From: Paenibacillus riograndensis SBR5
Lineage (GTDB): Bacteria; Bacillota; Bacilli; Paenibacillales; Paenibacillaceae
Length of the DNA: 64,000 bases
NCBI RefSeq assembly: GCF_000981585.1
Contig: NZ_LN831776.1
Coordinates: 6,059,187-6,123,186 of the forward strand
Reading direction: 5' to 3'
Numbering within the stretch: the stretch's first letter is position 1; each line of letters starts with the position of its first letter. Below, piece after piece: positions 1 through 9,244 of this stretch. Made by a program: the position numbers and the translations under genes. The notes under the pieces were generated by a model. The model made no database searches. It had not been told where the DNA came from and saw only the letters and a program-made list of their open reading frames with translations.

Positions 1-1611
1 AGCGCAAAAATCGCCGATTATGCCAAGGCTTCAGTTGCTGCCGCACTAGAATATGGCCTCATCCAGGGAGAGGGCGGTAATTTATTCAACCCGGCCGCAA
101 ATGCGGACCGCCAAAGCGTAGCCCTGGTTGCCTCCAAGTTCATTAAGGTCAAAGAGGCGGCTGCAACTCCTGCACCCCAAGCTACGCCTACTGTGACTGC
201 GACACCAACCGTTACAGCTTCACCACAGCCGACCGCCACTCCTTCCACAGTGTATACATCTGTTTATTATCCGGAGCAGACCGCCACTCCTTCGCCGGAG
301 CCGACGCCTGTTCCTACACCAGAGCCGACGCCTGTTCCTACGCCGGAGCCGACGCCTGTTCCTACGCCAGAGCCGACGCCTGTTCCTACGCCAGAGCCGA
401 CGCCTGTCCCTACACCAGAGCCGACGCCTGTTCCTACACCGGAGCCGACACCTGTTCCTACGCCGGAGCCGACGCCTGTTCCTACGCCGGATACAACAGC
501 GCCTGAAGTTGACGCAGCAAAATTCGCGGCCGTTGACAACTACAACGGAACCTTCGATCAATTATTCGGAGCTGAATCTGCCGTAAGTGAAGAAGGAGCA
601 GTGGTCCAAGCTTATCCATGGAATGACTTTAACGAAAATGGTCTGGTTGACGCGGAAGAGCTTTACACAGCCATGCCACTGGGTGTTAGCCTTGCTGATG
701 GCTCCGTGCCTGCTGCGGACATCGGTGATCTATCAGCCGGATACTATACTGTCCTAATTACCGCTACTGATTCAGAGGGAAATGAATCTTCCAAAGATGC
801 GGAACATGCTTTCAGCTTTTCATTGACCAAAAATGAAGCACCTGATATAACCGCTCCTGAAGTGGATGTGCTCAAGTTTACGGCTGTTGATAACTATAAC
901 GGGACGCAGGACCAGCTTACCGGCGCCGCTGCCGCAATTAGTGAACAAGGCGCAGAAGTGAAAGTGTACAGTTGGAATGACGTGAACGAAAACAGTCAGG
1001 TTGACGAGGGTGAATTAGGGGCTGCCCTTTCTGTGGGCACAAGCGCTGAAGATGGCTCTGTGGCTGCAGCGAACATCGGTGACCTTCCGGCAGGCAATTA
1101 TCATTTTGTGATTACAGCCACGGATGCGTCCGGGAACGAATCAGCGAAGGATGCGGAACATGTTATAGAAATCACACTGCAAAAATCGGCAGCTCCGACC
1201 CTGCCTTCCCTAATCTACGGATTTGATGGCGGCGGTGGCAGCAAAACGAAGTATTTTACACCTGGAAGCACAGCATCTACGATCCGCTTCGATTTTTTCA
1301 GCAGTGAAAAATTCACCAATGCGATTATAGAAGTAACCTTGGAGGGGCTGACCTTCAGCACCAATGATTACTATAACATCAGCGGCTGGGTTCATCCGAC
1401 CGCAGATCAGATCAGCAATGACGGGCACACACTCACTTTCACGGGTAACGCATCCGGTACTTCAGATATTTCCTTCGAGCTTCAAAGCAAGAAAATTCCC
1501 GCCGCTGGAACTTACTTGATTAAATACAGAGCGGATGCTGACGGAACAGGAACAGCCAAAGTATTCTCGGAAGAGCAATATATTACCTTAATTTCCGGTT
1601 CTCCGAATTGA
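1..1611 (+). CDS. SLH-domain surface protein with Pro/Thr linker (5' end outside window)
   Basis: The reading frame is open from base 1, so the start lies upstream; 536 residues are visible. The first ~50 residues look like the end of an S-layer homology (SLH) motif, which binds pyruvylated secondary cell-wall polymer. Next comes a Thr/Pro-rich stretch with eight PEPTPVPT repeats (a wall-spanning linker), then two tandem ~110-residue modules. Each module starts DxTAPEVD, carries an acidic EF-hand-like loop ([13 protein letters not shown] in the first, [13 protein letters not shown] in the second) and ends in an Ig-like ITATDxxGNES strand. A ~130-residue beta-rich C-terminus follows a Gly-rich joint. 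I infer a wall-anchored exported protein; its ligand is unknown. No sortase motif is seen. The SLH call rests on one partial motif. Confidence 0.75.
   Translation, partial: SAKIADYAKASVAAALEYGLIQGEGGNLFNPAANADRQSVALVASKFIKVKEAAATPAPQATPTVTATPTVTASPQPTATPSTVYTSVYYPEQTATPSPEPTPVPTPEPTPVPTPEPTPVPTPEPTPVPTPEPTPVPTPEPTPVPTPEPTPVPTPEPTPVPTPDTTAPEVDAAKFAAVDNYNGTFDQLFGAESAVSEEGAVVQAYPWNDFNENGLVDAEELYTAMPLGVSLADGSVPAADIGDLSAGYYTVLITATDSEGNESSKDAEHAFSFSLTKNEAPDITAPEVDVLKFTAVDNYNGTQDQLTGAAAAISEQGAEVKVYSWNDVNENSQVDEGELGAALSVGTSAEDGSVAAANIGDLPAGNYHFVITATDASGNESAKDAEHVIEITLQKSAAPTLPSLIYGFDGGGGSKTKYFTPGSTASTIRFDFFSSEKFTNAIIEVTLEGLTFSTNDYYNISGWVHPTADQISNDGHTLTFTGNASGTSDISFELQSKKIPAAGTYLIKYRADADGTGTAKVFSEEQYITLISGSPN
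295..486 (+). repeat. 24-bp in-frame tandem repeat, 8 copies
   Basis: Eight near-identical 24-bp units encode PEPTPVPT. Differences between copies are almost all synonymous third-position changes, so the peptide is conserved. Copy number in such arrays usually varies between strains. Confidence 0.9.
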
Positions 1612-1652
1612 GTACAGCTCCAGGGTTCCAAGCGTAAAGAAACCAAAAGTCA

Positions 1653-1695
1653 GGGGGAGTCCCACGGGTCTGAACATCTCGTATGGGGCTCCCCC
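1653..1695. terminator. Hairpin between convergent genes
   Basis: An 11-bp stem (GGGGGAGTCCC with GGGGCTCCCCC, one G-T pair) lies between the surface-protein stop and the DUF2935 gene stop. There is no clear T-run, so termination strength is uncertain. Confidence 0.4.
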
Positions 1696-1723
1696 GATCT
1701 TCATCTGATTAATTTCTGAATGT

Positions 1724-2539
1724 CTAAAATAAAATTTCCCGCTTGTTCACTTTAACCCCGGATAAGGATTGGTCGAACATATCAAGAATAAAGAGAAAAC
1801 GCTCGGCTTCGCGGAATACGTGGTCCGCCAACAAAGGATGGATGATGCTTTTTATCCGGCATTCCTCGATCAAGTCACGTGCTGTTTTCTTGAAGTCACG
1901 CAACGATTTTACAGAGACCCGGTTTTCGTCCACGAATTGGCTGAGAAGCGGAACCGTCTGGGACTGAGGACGCATGTGGCTCAAATCCACCGCCTGAAAC
2001 ACCAGCTTATCAAAGTCATTGCTGAATTCCCGCGCTTGATCCACCAGTTTCCGTTCCGACGGGTCAAGCAAATGACTGATAAATTTGGCATGATCGGCCA
2101 TGATCTTCAGGAAAAAGACATTCTCGTCAATAATGGCATCAGGCAGCGGTTCGAGTGTTCCTGAGTTAAGTTCCTCCAAACGGTTACGGAAATAATTAGC
2201 CTCCCGGCTCACATGGTCTACCAGCAAAGGGAAGTTGGTTTGTCCCGGAAGCTTGCATTGCAATATAAGGCCGAGCACCTTTCTTTTGAATGCCCAAATG
2301 TTAGTAGCCGCAACCCGAACCTCTGTGTTAAAAGCCTGAATGATGTGAGGGTCAGTATCGGGCTGAAATTCATAGGCTCTTCTCTCGATATCTTCAAAAA
2401 TAGCGTAAAACTGGTTAGCCTCATTCTTAAGCTGCGTATCCTCCGCTCTAAACCCCAGACCCAAAAATAATGAATGCTCCTTCATGATCCTGGACCAAAA
2501 GCGTATTTCATCTAGCGACCGGGCAACAAATTCATTCAA
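1724..2539 (-). CDS. DUF2935 family protein, duplicated helical metal-binding-like domain
   Basis: A 271-residue soluble, all-helical protein of the DUF2935 type found in Bacillales. It is an internal duplication: EHSLFL near residue 21 and DHVSREANYF near 108 reappear as DHAKFI near 149 and DHVFREAERF near 239. The regularly spaced His and Glu residues (H22, H109/E113, H150, H240/E244) resemble a ferritin- or hemerythrin-like metal site, but metal binding is inferred. The start is TTG at 2539, chosen because a GGGAGGG ribosome site lies about 7-8 bases upstream. The biochemical role is unknown. It stands alone, convergent with the surface-protein gene. Confidence 0.7.
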   Translation of the reverse strand: MNEFVARSLDEIRFWSRIMKEHSLFLGLGFRAEDTQLKNEANQFYAIFEDIERRAYEFQPDTDPHIIQAFNTEVRVAATNIWAFKRKVLGLILQCKLPGQTNFPLLVDHVSREANYFRNRLEELNSGTLEPLPDAIIDENVFFLKIMADHAKFISHLLDPSERKLVDQAREFSNDFDKLVFQAVDLSHMRPQSQTVPLLSQFVDENRVSVKSLRDFKKTARDLIEECRIKSIIHPLLADHVFREAERFLFILDMFDQSLSGVKVNKREILF

Positions 2540-2629
2540 TTTAATCCCTCCCCGCGGGCATTTTATTCACCTACATCTAAGCATATGGATACTTTTTGTC
2601 CCCTATGATCTTTACTCTTACTTGTGTGG

Positions 2630-2736
2630 GTGATTCTGCGGGCACGATGAGCTTACTTCACGATCGATCCGCAGCCGTTGCGGACAGGAAAGCCGTTACT
2701 GATAGAAGATTCGTCTAGTTCAGCAGGACAACGGAC
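2630..2736 (+). repeat. Dispersed repeat family 2, left part, copy 1
   Basis: Sequence around CGATCGATCCGCAGCCGTT is repeated inverted at 23831-23909 and, more diverged, at 15888-15985. The 514-base gap 2540-3053 holds this repeat, a MITE-like element and the other end of the same repeat; I see no gene in it. Confidence 0.7.
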
Positions 2737-2744
2737 ATTCAAAA

Positions 2745-2960
2745 TATATAGAGTGAACTTAAGATCTTAACATTAGGGACTTCGGGGGGACTCCGGAGAA
2801 TGTTTGGACTTCCGGCCGCTGTTGTCTGCAGATTTCTTGATTATAACCCGCTGTTCGCGGTGGAAATCCGCAGACAAAGGCGGACGCTACCGCTCCTCCA
2901 GTTCCAAACTTCCCCTCCATCCCTTTTCCCTTTCTTACTTTTTCAAGTTCGCTTTATATA
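2745..2960. mobile_element. MITE-like element, copy A (216 bp)
   Basis: It starts TATATAGAGTGAACTT and ends AAGTTCGCTTTATATA: 16-bp terminal inverted repeats with two mismatches. The interior closely matches 46410-46627, including a GTTGTCTGCAGATTTC ... CCGCAGACAAAGGCGG pair that can itself fold. There is no coding potential, as expected for a non-autonomous element. No obvious target duplication. Confidence 0.65.
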
Positions 2961-2998
2961 TCCACATTTTTTTGCACTGTATAATTTCCTATACAGTA
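2961..2998 (-). repeat. Dispersed repeat family 2, right end, copy 1
   Basis: About 35 bp match 23662-23696 in reverse with one difference. It contains the inverted repeat CTGTATA-N6-TATACAG. It lies 2 bp beyond the terminator stem at 3001-3040. Confidence 0.75.
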
Positions 2999-3000
2999 AC

Positions 3001-3040
3001 AAAGAGGACCCTCCGCCCCTCATGGCAGCCGGTCCTCTTT
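3001..3040 (-). terminator. Intrinsic terminator of the 124-aa gene
   Basis: A perfect 10-bp stem, AAAGAGGACC and GGTCCTCTTT, 14 bases beyond the stop of the minus-strand gene at 3054. Confidence 0.65.
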
Positions 3041-3053
3041 GGCTGAATTTCCT

Positions 3054-3428
3054 TTACTTTTTTGAGCTATAGTCTCCGATTTTGATGCCCCAGACAGAGT
3101 CTTTCTGGTAAGATGCCGTTTCCCTGAGTTCAGGAAGCCGCGGGTCCTGCGGATAATGCTGCTCAAGATATGTGACAAAAGCCCGCCTAATGCCAAATTC
3201 CGCTTCCAGCTTATTGAATTCATTCGGATGCTTGTTCATTTCAGTAAGCGCCTTCTCCCACCGGTCCGCGTCGGCGTCCCCGGATTGCCCGCTGCGGACC
3301 TTGCCCGTAAGCTCCTGCAGCTCACGATACGCCCGTTTGACTCCCGGGGAGTACACCTGCTTCTGGTTCAAAAAAGTGAGCAGCGCCACAACCAGCGCCA
3401 GTCCGACCCATAACATCATGTTATCCAT
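3054..3428 (-). CDS. Small membrane-anchored protein of unknown function
   Basis: A 124-residue protein with one N-terminal membrane segment (about residues 5-20, LWVGLALVVALLTFL) followed by a hydrophilic, mainly helical cytoplasmic or extracellular part rich in charged residues. A GGAGGG site lies 7 bases upstream of ATG. I do not recognise a family. The YLEQHYPQDPRLPELRE stretch suggests a helical tail. It is monocistronic with its own terminator, in line with the next two minus-strand genes but separated from them by more than 200 bases. Confidence 0.6.
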   Translation of the reverse strand: MDNMMLWVGLALVVALLTFLNQKQVYSPGVKRAYRELQELTGKVRSGQSGDADADRWEKALTEMNKHPNEFNKLEAEFGIRRAFVTYLEQHYPQDPRLPELRETASYQKDSVWGIKIGDYSSKK

Positions 3429-3570
3429 ATTTATCCCTCCACTTAGCCTCTCTGCTCAATTATACACGCCCAAGCGTCAGGCAAGCAGAAACTTCAGCTT
3501 CTTTTTCCTCCATCAAGAACGGCTTCGGCGGCGGTGAACTTTGATAGGCAGAAATCTCAGCCTTAAGCAC

Positions 3571-3593
3571 AAAAATACCCCACAGGCGTGGGG
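3571..3593 (-). terminator. Intrinsic terminator of the 59-aa gene
   Basis: On the minus strand a CCCCAC-loop-GTGGGG hairpin is followed by TATTTTTG, downstream of the stop at 3666. Confidence 0.7.
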
Positions 3594-3665
3594 CGCTTTC
3601 ATTATATCCACTTTTACATTGACCCGGAAAAATTCAAACCTGACGCATCGATAAGCCTCTTCAGG

Positions 3666-3845
3666 CTATTCCTTCTTCATAATTTCATGAAGCTGGCGTT
3701 TGTCCGCTTCCAGTGAGCGGTCCTGTGCCTCGAGATCATCCTCGTCCGCATCTGCGGCAGAGTAGACTACATCCTCCGCTTTTGCTTCATAGAGCATTTT
3801 CATCTTGTCAGTTTTGGAGAAGATTTTTGAGTTTTCTCTGTCCAT
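3666..3845 (-). CDS. Small acidic hydrophilic protein of unknown function
   Basis: 59 residues from the ATG at 3845, preferred over an in-frame ATG at 3863 because GGAG lies 5 bases before it; the longer form would be 65 residues. It is rich in Asp, Glu and Lys with an acidic cluster (ADADEDDLEAQD) and no membrane segment. Strong ribosome site plus a dedicated terminator support a real gene. Small acidic proteins of this kind occur among sporulation and stress proteins of Bacillales, but I cannot assign this one. Confidence 0.55.
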   Translation of the reverse strand: MDRENSKIFSKTDKMKMLYEAKAEDVVYSAADADEDDLEAQDRSLEADKRQLHEIMKKE

Positions 3846-3895
3846 TTGAGCTCCAGCCTCCATGCTTTATTAATATGAGAAGTTTACTCCAGGCA

Positions 3896-4267
3896 TCAGA
3901 TCATCCCGCCAGCCTCTTCAATCAGCGATAACGCCTGATCAAAAACCCCCGAATCTAATACAACCGTCAGCAAAATGTCCCGTCCCGTGGGTCCGCCCTC
4001 CCCGCCATGGCTCATGCCGCTGGCACTCGCATCCGCAGCTGCCAGAATCCCGGCCGAGCGGGTATCGGGTGTTGAATTAAGCGTCATGGTTGCCAGACTG
4101 GGAATATCCCCCGTCAGCGGATTATTGCCGGAATATTGAGCATTGCCCGGATATTTGCTGAAACGGTTAATCGACATATCAATGACCCGGAGTGACTGAA
4201 GCTTACGGGATACTGCCTCCGCTTCTTCGGGACTTTTGAAATAAGCCAGTATACTTTTTTCGGACAT
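3896..4267 (-). CDS. Conserved-looking hypothetical protein, stress-protein-like fold
   Basis: A 123-residue cytoplasmic protein. The N-terminus (SILAYFKSPEEAEAVSRKL) and C-terminus (ILLTVVLDSGVFDQALSLI) look like two beta-alpha units of a ferredoxin-like fold as in small Bacillus general-stress proteins, joined by a Gly/Ser/Thr-rich middle (residues ~40-95). An AGGGG site precedes ATG. No catalytic motif is visible. It runs in the same direction as the 59-aa gene, 50 bases upstream of that gene's ATG, so the two may be cotranscribed. Function unknown. Confidence 0.55.
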   Translation of the reverse strand: MSEKSILAYFKSPEEAEAVSRKLQSLRVIDMSINRFSKYPGNAQYSGNNPLTGDIPSLATMTLNSTPDTRSAGILAAADASASGMSHGGEGGPTGRDILLTVVLDSGVFDQALSLIEEAGGMI

Positions 4268-4923
4268 TTCTACCCCTGCTTTCTTTCTGGAATACCATAC
4301 ACAAATGTGTCTTTGTATTTTGCATTCACGGGGAGAAAATTATGCGCATGGCCATGAAGCGCCATCATCTAAATCTTAATTTGTTTGCAAAAGGACTTGG
4401 ACCAGCAGGTTTCCGCTGCAATTCTGCCCTAATATGGTACAAAAGTAGTATATAACATTCCGCCGCTAAACTGTAAAATAAATGTAATTTTTAACAGGGA
4501 AGTCCACATTTTTACCCTGACATTCAATCTGCCAAAGGAGATGATAAACGCTGAAAACAGCTTCAATCCGTATCACCCGATATCATTTTCCAAATATTTC
4601 ACACCCCTAATTTATGTCATATTTTATGACTTAAGTCGCAATTTATTTGTTGTTTTTTTGCTTTTCTTTGTTTTTCCTGCCCCCCAAATGTCCTATATCG
4701 TATTTATATGTCATATTTTGCTTCATAAAAAAAGAACACTCTCAAAAAACTTTATAAATTTAATGTAGATTTTACATTTTACCGGTGGTAAAATCTTCTT
4801 AATATTTTTCCTAGTATATTAGACGGAAATAAAATGGATCAATAGAAAAGGAGAATCCGAACCGCTGTCTGTTGCAGGAGAGATGTGGCCAGAACCAACA
4901 ACATAACATGGAGGGGATTACAT
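4268..4923. other. AT-rich intergenic region ahead of the subtilisin gene
   Basis: About 650 bases, clearly AT-richer than the flanks from 4440 to 4830. A 75-codon plus-strand frame at 4541-4768 has Phe/Ile-rich composition and no homology I recognise; I treat it as chance. The region probably carries the promoter and operators of the downstream protease. Confidence 0.5.
4776..4794. promoter_or_regulatory. Perfect inverted repeat, operator-like
   Basis: ATTTTACC-GGT-GGTAAAAT, 8-bp arms, about 130 bases upstream of the protease start. It could be a repressor site or a weak hairpin; no regulator can be named. Confidence 0.4.
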
Positions 4924-7900
4924 TTGGAGTGGACAAGACTACCTCGTAAGCTGTCTATATTGGCATTGTCACTCGGCGTGACAGCCGGTATGATTCCGGG
5001 AGCGGCATTTGCCGCCAGCAGCTTGCAGACACCATCAACCAGCAATCATCTTGCATCTTTGAATCCATCAAACCAGACTTTTATTTCTCCACAGATCAAC
5101 ACCAAATCCTCAATTAATGTTCGTGTCATTGTCCAATTAAGCGGCCAGCCTGCAGCTGTGGGCAAATATGCCGCCAAGCAGGGAATCTCGGCTCTGGCCA
5201 AAACAGCTACCGAAGCTGCGGTGAAGAGCCAACAGGCTGATGTGCTTGACCAGGCAGAAGCCAAAGGCATTGACCTGACCGTCAACTACAAGTATGACAC
5301 TATACTGAACGGTTTCGAAGTCACTGTTCCGGCGGACAAGATTCCGGAGCTGGCTAAGATTTCCGGCGTTACTTCCATTTATCCTAACAGCACCTGGTAC
5401 GCCCTCCCTGATCAGACAGTTACCGAAACCACTTACAGAAACGACAACGCTCCACTTACGCAAATCCATGCGGATTGGGCCGAAGCTAAGGGATTTAACG
5501 GTGCCGGGCTGAAAGTAGGTGTTATCGATACCGGTGTAGACTATAAGCATCCGGACATCGCAGCGGCATACAAAGGCGGCTATGACTCCTTCTATCAGGA
5601 CAATGATCCTTATGAAGAAGAGCCTTTGACCCCCGCAGAAGACCCATATGGCGTAGGCTATGGCGGAACTTCTCACGGTACACATGTTTCCGGCACCATC
5701 ATTGGACAATTTGCCGCCAATGGGAATACTGCTCAAAAGGGTGTGGCTCCCGGAGCGGATCTTTATGTTTACAAGGTATTGGGACGCAATCTTGATAAAC
5801 CAAGCACATCCTCCGGTTCATCCGCTCAAGTTATTGACGGCATCGAGCATGCGGTCAAGGATGGCATGGATGTTATCAACCTGTCCCTGGGTTCTGATTC
5901 CGAAAAAGATGTGAACTCCCCGGATTCCATCGCCATTAATAATGCCGTACTTTCAGGCGTAACAGCCGTTATTGCCAATGGCAACAATGGGGAAGCCGGA
6001 TATTTTTCGCTCGGTTCCCCTGCGGCTTCCCAGCTGGCAATCTCTGTAGGTTCAGTAACCAGCCCTATCGATGCTTACTCTGGCAAATTCAAGGCGGAAA
6101 TTGCAAACTCGGTAACCTCCGTTACTTATGATACCTATTTTCCGTTCCACATAATGGCATATGAGCTGGAAAAATCCGATTTTGCTAGCGCCGACATTAT
6201 TGGTACCGATCCTGTCCGGGTCGTTTATGCCAACCTTGGAGCTGATGAAGATTATCCCGAAGGCGATCTCAGCAAGACCATCGTTCTAATATCACGTGGT
6301 GATCTCACCTTCCAGGACAAGATAGCGAATGCCAAGGCACATGGAGTCAAGGCACTCGTAATCTTCAACGGTAACGCCAGGAAGGTGGACAATAAGAGTG
6401 AAGCTATTCTGGATGAGAGCTATACAGACCGTTCCGGTTTTATCGGAATTAATCTAGGAAATGGATACCAGAATGTTCCAACGTTCGACATTAAAGGCTC
6501 GGAAGGCCGTAAGTTGGCCAGAGCGATTATTGCAAATGGAGACAGACCTACTTATTTCACTTTTGGTTCAGAATATCAACATGAAATGACAACAGGCGAT
6601 ACAATGAGCACCTTCTCCTCCTGGGGTCCAAATGTTGATGGCAATCTGAGCATCAAACCGGACATTGTTGCTCCTGGTGACGGAGTGCTGTCCACCTATC
6701 CTGCTTATGGCGGAGATTATTCCAAGGCTTATCAACGCAGCAGCGGTACCAGCATGGCTACTCCGCATGTCGCAGGGTTATCCTTGCTGATCAAGCAGGC
6801 ACATCCGGAATATACACCGTTTGACATTCGTGCCGTTCTGGCCAACACTGCAGATCCTATCTTGTACAATAAGGCTCCGGAAGACCTGTATATTCAAGGT
6901 CCTGGACGGGCCAATGTTGAGAATGCAATTTTGACGCCGGCTCTGCTCGAAGCTGTTGAGCCAATTACTATTCTGGACAAAAATTACGTTGCCCAGAGTG
7001 TCACCAACTACAACCCTTCAACAGGTTTTGGGGTGTTGACTCCAGGCTCGAAGAGCAGCAAAACGCTGCAGTTAAAGAACCTCAGCAGCAGCGATGTCGC
7101 TTACACCGCTTCCGTTAAATGGAACTATGGAGATGGAAAGGTTACTGCTGCATTGGATAAAACAACACTGACAGCTTCCGCACACGGTACAACCGGATTC
7201 AATTTGAATGTTGCTGTTGCACCCGACGCTAATCCAGAACAGCCTTATCAAGGTAATGTTATTCTGACAGCCGAAGGACAACCGACGCTGCATCTGCCAT
7301 TTACGGTCCATGTAAATGATAAGGCTGAACAACCGGATTGGGGCACAGGCATACAGGAGGCAGTGATCAGCCAGCCGATCGTCTACTCCAATGCAAGTGC
7401 TGTTCTGAACTACCAACTGAAAGCTAAAGATATTAACTACTATGAAGTAAATCTGGTTGGTCTTGATGATGTCAAGAGAGGTTCCTTCCAGGTATCCACT
7501 ACGGGTTCACCGGATAAATTCTTTGCACCGGGCAGCTACAGCACGGTTATAGGTGCCACCTACCATCCCTATGACCTCAATGGTGATCCTATCGTTGATG
7601 CCAACGGCAACCCGGCAGTAGCAAACATTACGGACGGGGTCTACAAGCTTGAAATTCTCGGTATCACCGCAGAAGACAACACGAAGACGCCGATTAAGAT
7701 TGATTTGAACAATGACACTTACTACAGCACCTACACCTCATTCCGCTATATAACGGTCTCCAGTGGCGGCAGCGGCGGTGGAGGCGGTGGCGGTGGCGGT
7801 ACAGTTGTAACGCCTAGCACACCTGTGGTCCCAAGCACAGTTAAATCCCTTGTCGAAGCAGGAGCCCAGCAGGTAACTGTAACGCCTGTAACTTCCTCGA

Positions 7901-9039
7901 AGAATGGCGTGACAACAGTAACCGTTAGCGACAGCGATCTGAAGACCGCTCTGGCAAAAGCGGCTGCCTCCAAGACAGCGGTTGTGATATCCGTGGGCAC
8001 TATCACTGACAAAGCTGCTGAACTGAGCCTGACTGCAGATCAAGTGAAACTATTGGCCGGCATTCAAGCTGGCAGCTCGGTCATTGTAAGCATTAGCGGT
8101 TCTGCAGTATCCTTGCCGGTATCCCTGCTGGCAGCTTCTCCTGCCGGCCAAAGCCTGAAGCTCGTTATTAAGCAAGAGCCAGACGCCGCAAGCAAGCTGA
8201 CGGCAAATACTGCCGGTTCAAAAGTAATTGGAACACCAGTATCCTTCGAAGCTTCATGGTCTACAGCTACAAGCAGCACTTACTTGAACGTTCCAAATAA
8301 TGTTTTCATCAAGAGATCCTTTACAGTACCTGGTGCCATTCAAAACAATACTGCCGGTGTGCTATTTGAGGACAATGGACTGGTTACCCCGGTTGGTTCC
8401 GTGTTCACACCTCAGACTGATGGAACCACAATCGTTACCGTAAGCCGTCCAGGCTTCTCAGTATACGCTGCAGTGAGCAAGCCGGCTGCTGCCTTTACGG
8501 ATATCGCTTCTTCCAAATCGGCCGATGCCATTAAGACTCTGGCCGACAAGCTGATTATCCAAGGCACTTCAGCCACAACATTCTCACCGCAGAGCAATCT
8601 GACACGCGCTGAGTTCACAGCACTGTTGACCCGTGCACTCGGTCTGCGCACCGATGCCAATGCAACCTTCTCCGATGTGAAATCATCTGACTGGTATGCC
8701 AAAGACGTTGCTGCTGCTTCCAAAGCAGGCCTGATCCTGGGCGTTGGTAAAGGTAAATTTGCTCCAACTCAAAAAGTAACCCGTCAAGAGCTTGCTGTCA
8801 TTCTGGACAGAGCCCTGAAGCTGACAGGAACAGAACTGAAGGCTGCTAACCCTTCATTCACTACGTACACCGACAGTGCCAAAGTAGCACCTTATGCGAA
8901 GGACAGCCTGCAAACCCTGTCCCAAGCTGGCGTCATCGGCAGTGATGTGGGCAACTCCTTCAATCCTACTGCTCCGGCAACACGCGAGACGGCAGCTGCC
9001 GCTCTCTTCTCATTGCTGAGCAAAGTTGGGTTGATCTAG
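4924..9039 (+). CDS. Secreted SLH-anchored subtilisin-family (S8) serine protease, Vpr-like
   Basis: 1371 residues from TTG at 4924, chosen because GGAGGGG lies 7 bases upstream and the product then begins with a standard signal peptide ending AAFA. An in-frame GTG at 4885 with AGGAG 4 bases ahead is possible but would put 13 extra residues before it. Order: signal peptide, I9-type inhibitor propeptide (~45-155), S8 catalytic domain with Asp ~202 (VIDTGVD), His ~251 (SHGTHVSG) and Ser ~610 (SGTSMATPH), with a PA-type insertion between His and Ser; then beta-rich modules, a Gly-rich linker and three SLH motifs at the C-terminus. It should degrade protein outside the cell while attached to the wall. 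All catalytic residues are present. Confidence 0.93.
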   Translation: MEWTRLPRKLSILALSLGVTAGMIPGAAFAASSLQTPSTSNHLASLNPSNQTFISPQINTKSSINVRVIVQLSGQPAAVGKYAAKQGISALAKTATEAAVKSQQADVLDQAEAKGIDLTVNYKYDTILNGFEVTVPADKIPELAKISGVTSIYPNSTWYALPDQTVTETTYRNDNAPLTQIHADWAEAKGFNGAGLKVGVIDTGVDYKHPDIAAAYKGGYDSFYQDNDPYEEEPLTPAEDPYGVGYGGTSHGTHVSGTIIGQFAANGNTAQKGVAPGADLYVYKVLGRNLDKPSTSSGSSAQVIDGIEHAVKDGMDVINLSLGSDSEKDVNSPDSIAINNAVLSGVTAVIANGNNGEAGYFSLGSPAASQLAISVGSVTSPIDAYSGKFKAEIANSVTSVTYDTYFPFHIMAYELEKSDFASADIIGTDPVRVVYANLGADEDYPEGDLSKTIVLISRGDLTFQDKIANAKAHGVKALVIFNGNARKVDNKSEAILDESYTDRSGFIGINLGNGYQNVPTFDIKGSEGRKLARAIIANGDRPTYFTFGSEYQHEMTTGDTMSTFSSWGPNVDGNLSIKPDIVAPGDGVLSTYPAYGGDYSKAYQRSSGTSMATPHVAGLSLLIKQAHPEYTPFDIRAVLANTADPILYNKAPEDLYIQGPGRANVENAILTPALLEAVEPITILDKNYVAQSVTNYNPSTGFGVLTPGSKSSKTLQLKNLSSSDVAYTASVKWNYGDGKVTAALDKTTLTASAHGTTGFNLNVAVAPDANPEQPYQGNVILTAEGQPTLHLPFTVHVNDKAEQPDWGTGIQEAVISQPIVYSNASAVLNYQLKAKDINYYEVNLVGLDDVKRGSFQVSTTGSPDKFFAPGSYSTVIGATYHPYDLNGDPIVDANGNPAVANITDGVYKLEILGITAEDNTKTPIKIDLNNDTYYSTYTSFRYITVSSGGSGGGGGGGGGTVVTPSTPVVPSTVKSLVEAGAQQVTVTPVTSSKNGVTTVTVSDSDLKTALAKAAASKTAVVISVGTITDKAAELSLTADQVKLLAGIQAGSSVIVSISGSAVSLPVSLLAASPAGQSLKLVIKQEPDAASKLTANTAGSKVIGTPVSFEASWSTATSSTYLNVPNNVFIKRSFTVPGAIQNNTAGVLFEDNGLVTPVGSVFTPQTDGTTIVTVSRPGFSVYAAVSKPAAAFTDIASSKSADAIKTLADKLIIQGTSATTFSPQSNLTRAEFTALLTRALGLRTDANATFSDVKSSDWYAKDVAAASKAGLILGVGKGKFAPTQKVTRQELAVILDRALKLTGTELKAANPSFTTYTDSAKVAPYAKDSLQTLSQAGVIGSDVGNSFNPTAPATRETAAAALFSLLSKVGLI

Positions 9040-9053
9040 TAAGTTAAATAAGC

Positions 9054-9088
9054 CCAGGGTTTCTCCAGGTTGAACGGAGAAACCCTGG
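9054..9088 (+). terminator. Hairpin after the protease gene
   Basis: A perfect 13-bp stem, CCAGGGTTTCTCC and GGAGAAACCCTGG, 15 bases past the stop. No T-run follows. Confidence 0.55.
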
Positions 9089-9156
9089 CGCTATACAACA
9101 CAAAAAGTCCTGAAGCGCATCCGAAGGCTTCAAGACCTATGGTGAATCATTATATC

Positions 9157-9205
9157 CAGCCAAAAGGCTGTGCGTCCTGAAACAGGATGCACAGCCTTTT
9201 GGCTG
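9157..9205. terminator. Bidirectional hairpin between protease and dnaJ
   Basis: A long stem (CAGCCAAAAGGCTGTGC paired with GCACAGCCTTTTGGCTG) between convergent transcripts; probably ends dnaJ transcription. Confidence 0.6.
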
Positions 9206-9244
9206 TAATCTATATTTATTGCCGGATAAGCCTAGGCTCACACA

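Noticed and set aside
220..561. Arg-rich and Gly/Val-rich minus-strand frames opposite the surface protein
   Set aside because: They are shadows of the PEPTPVPT repeat in other frames.
4541..4768. 75-codon plus-strand frame
   Set aside because: It lies in AT-rich DNA with unnatural Phe/Ile/Leu composition and no family resemblance. An AAAGGAG lies just ahead, but so close that the start would be at or inside it.
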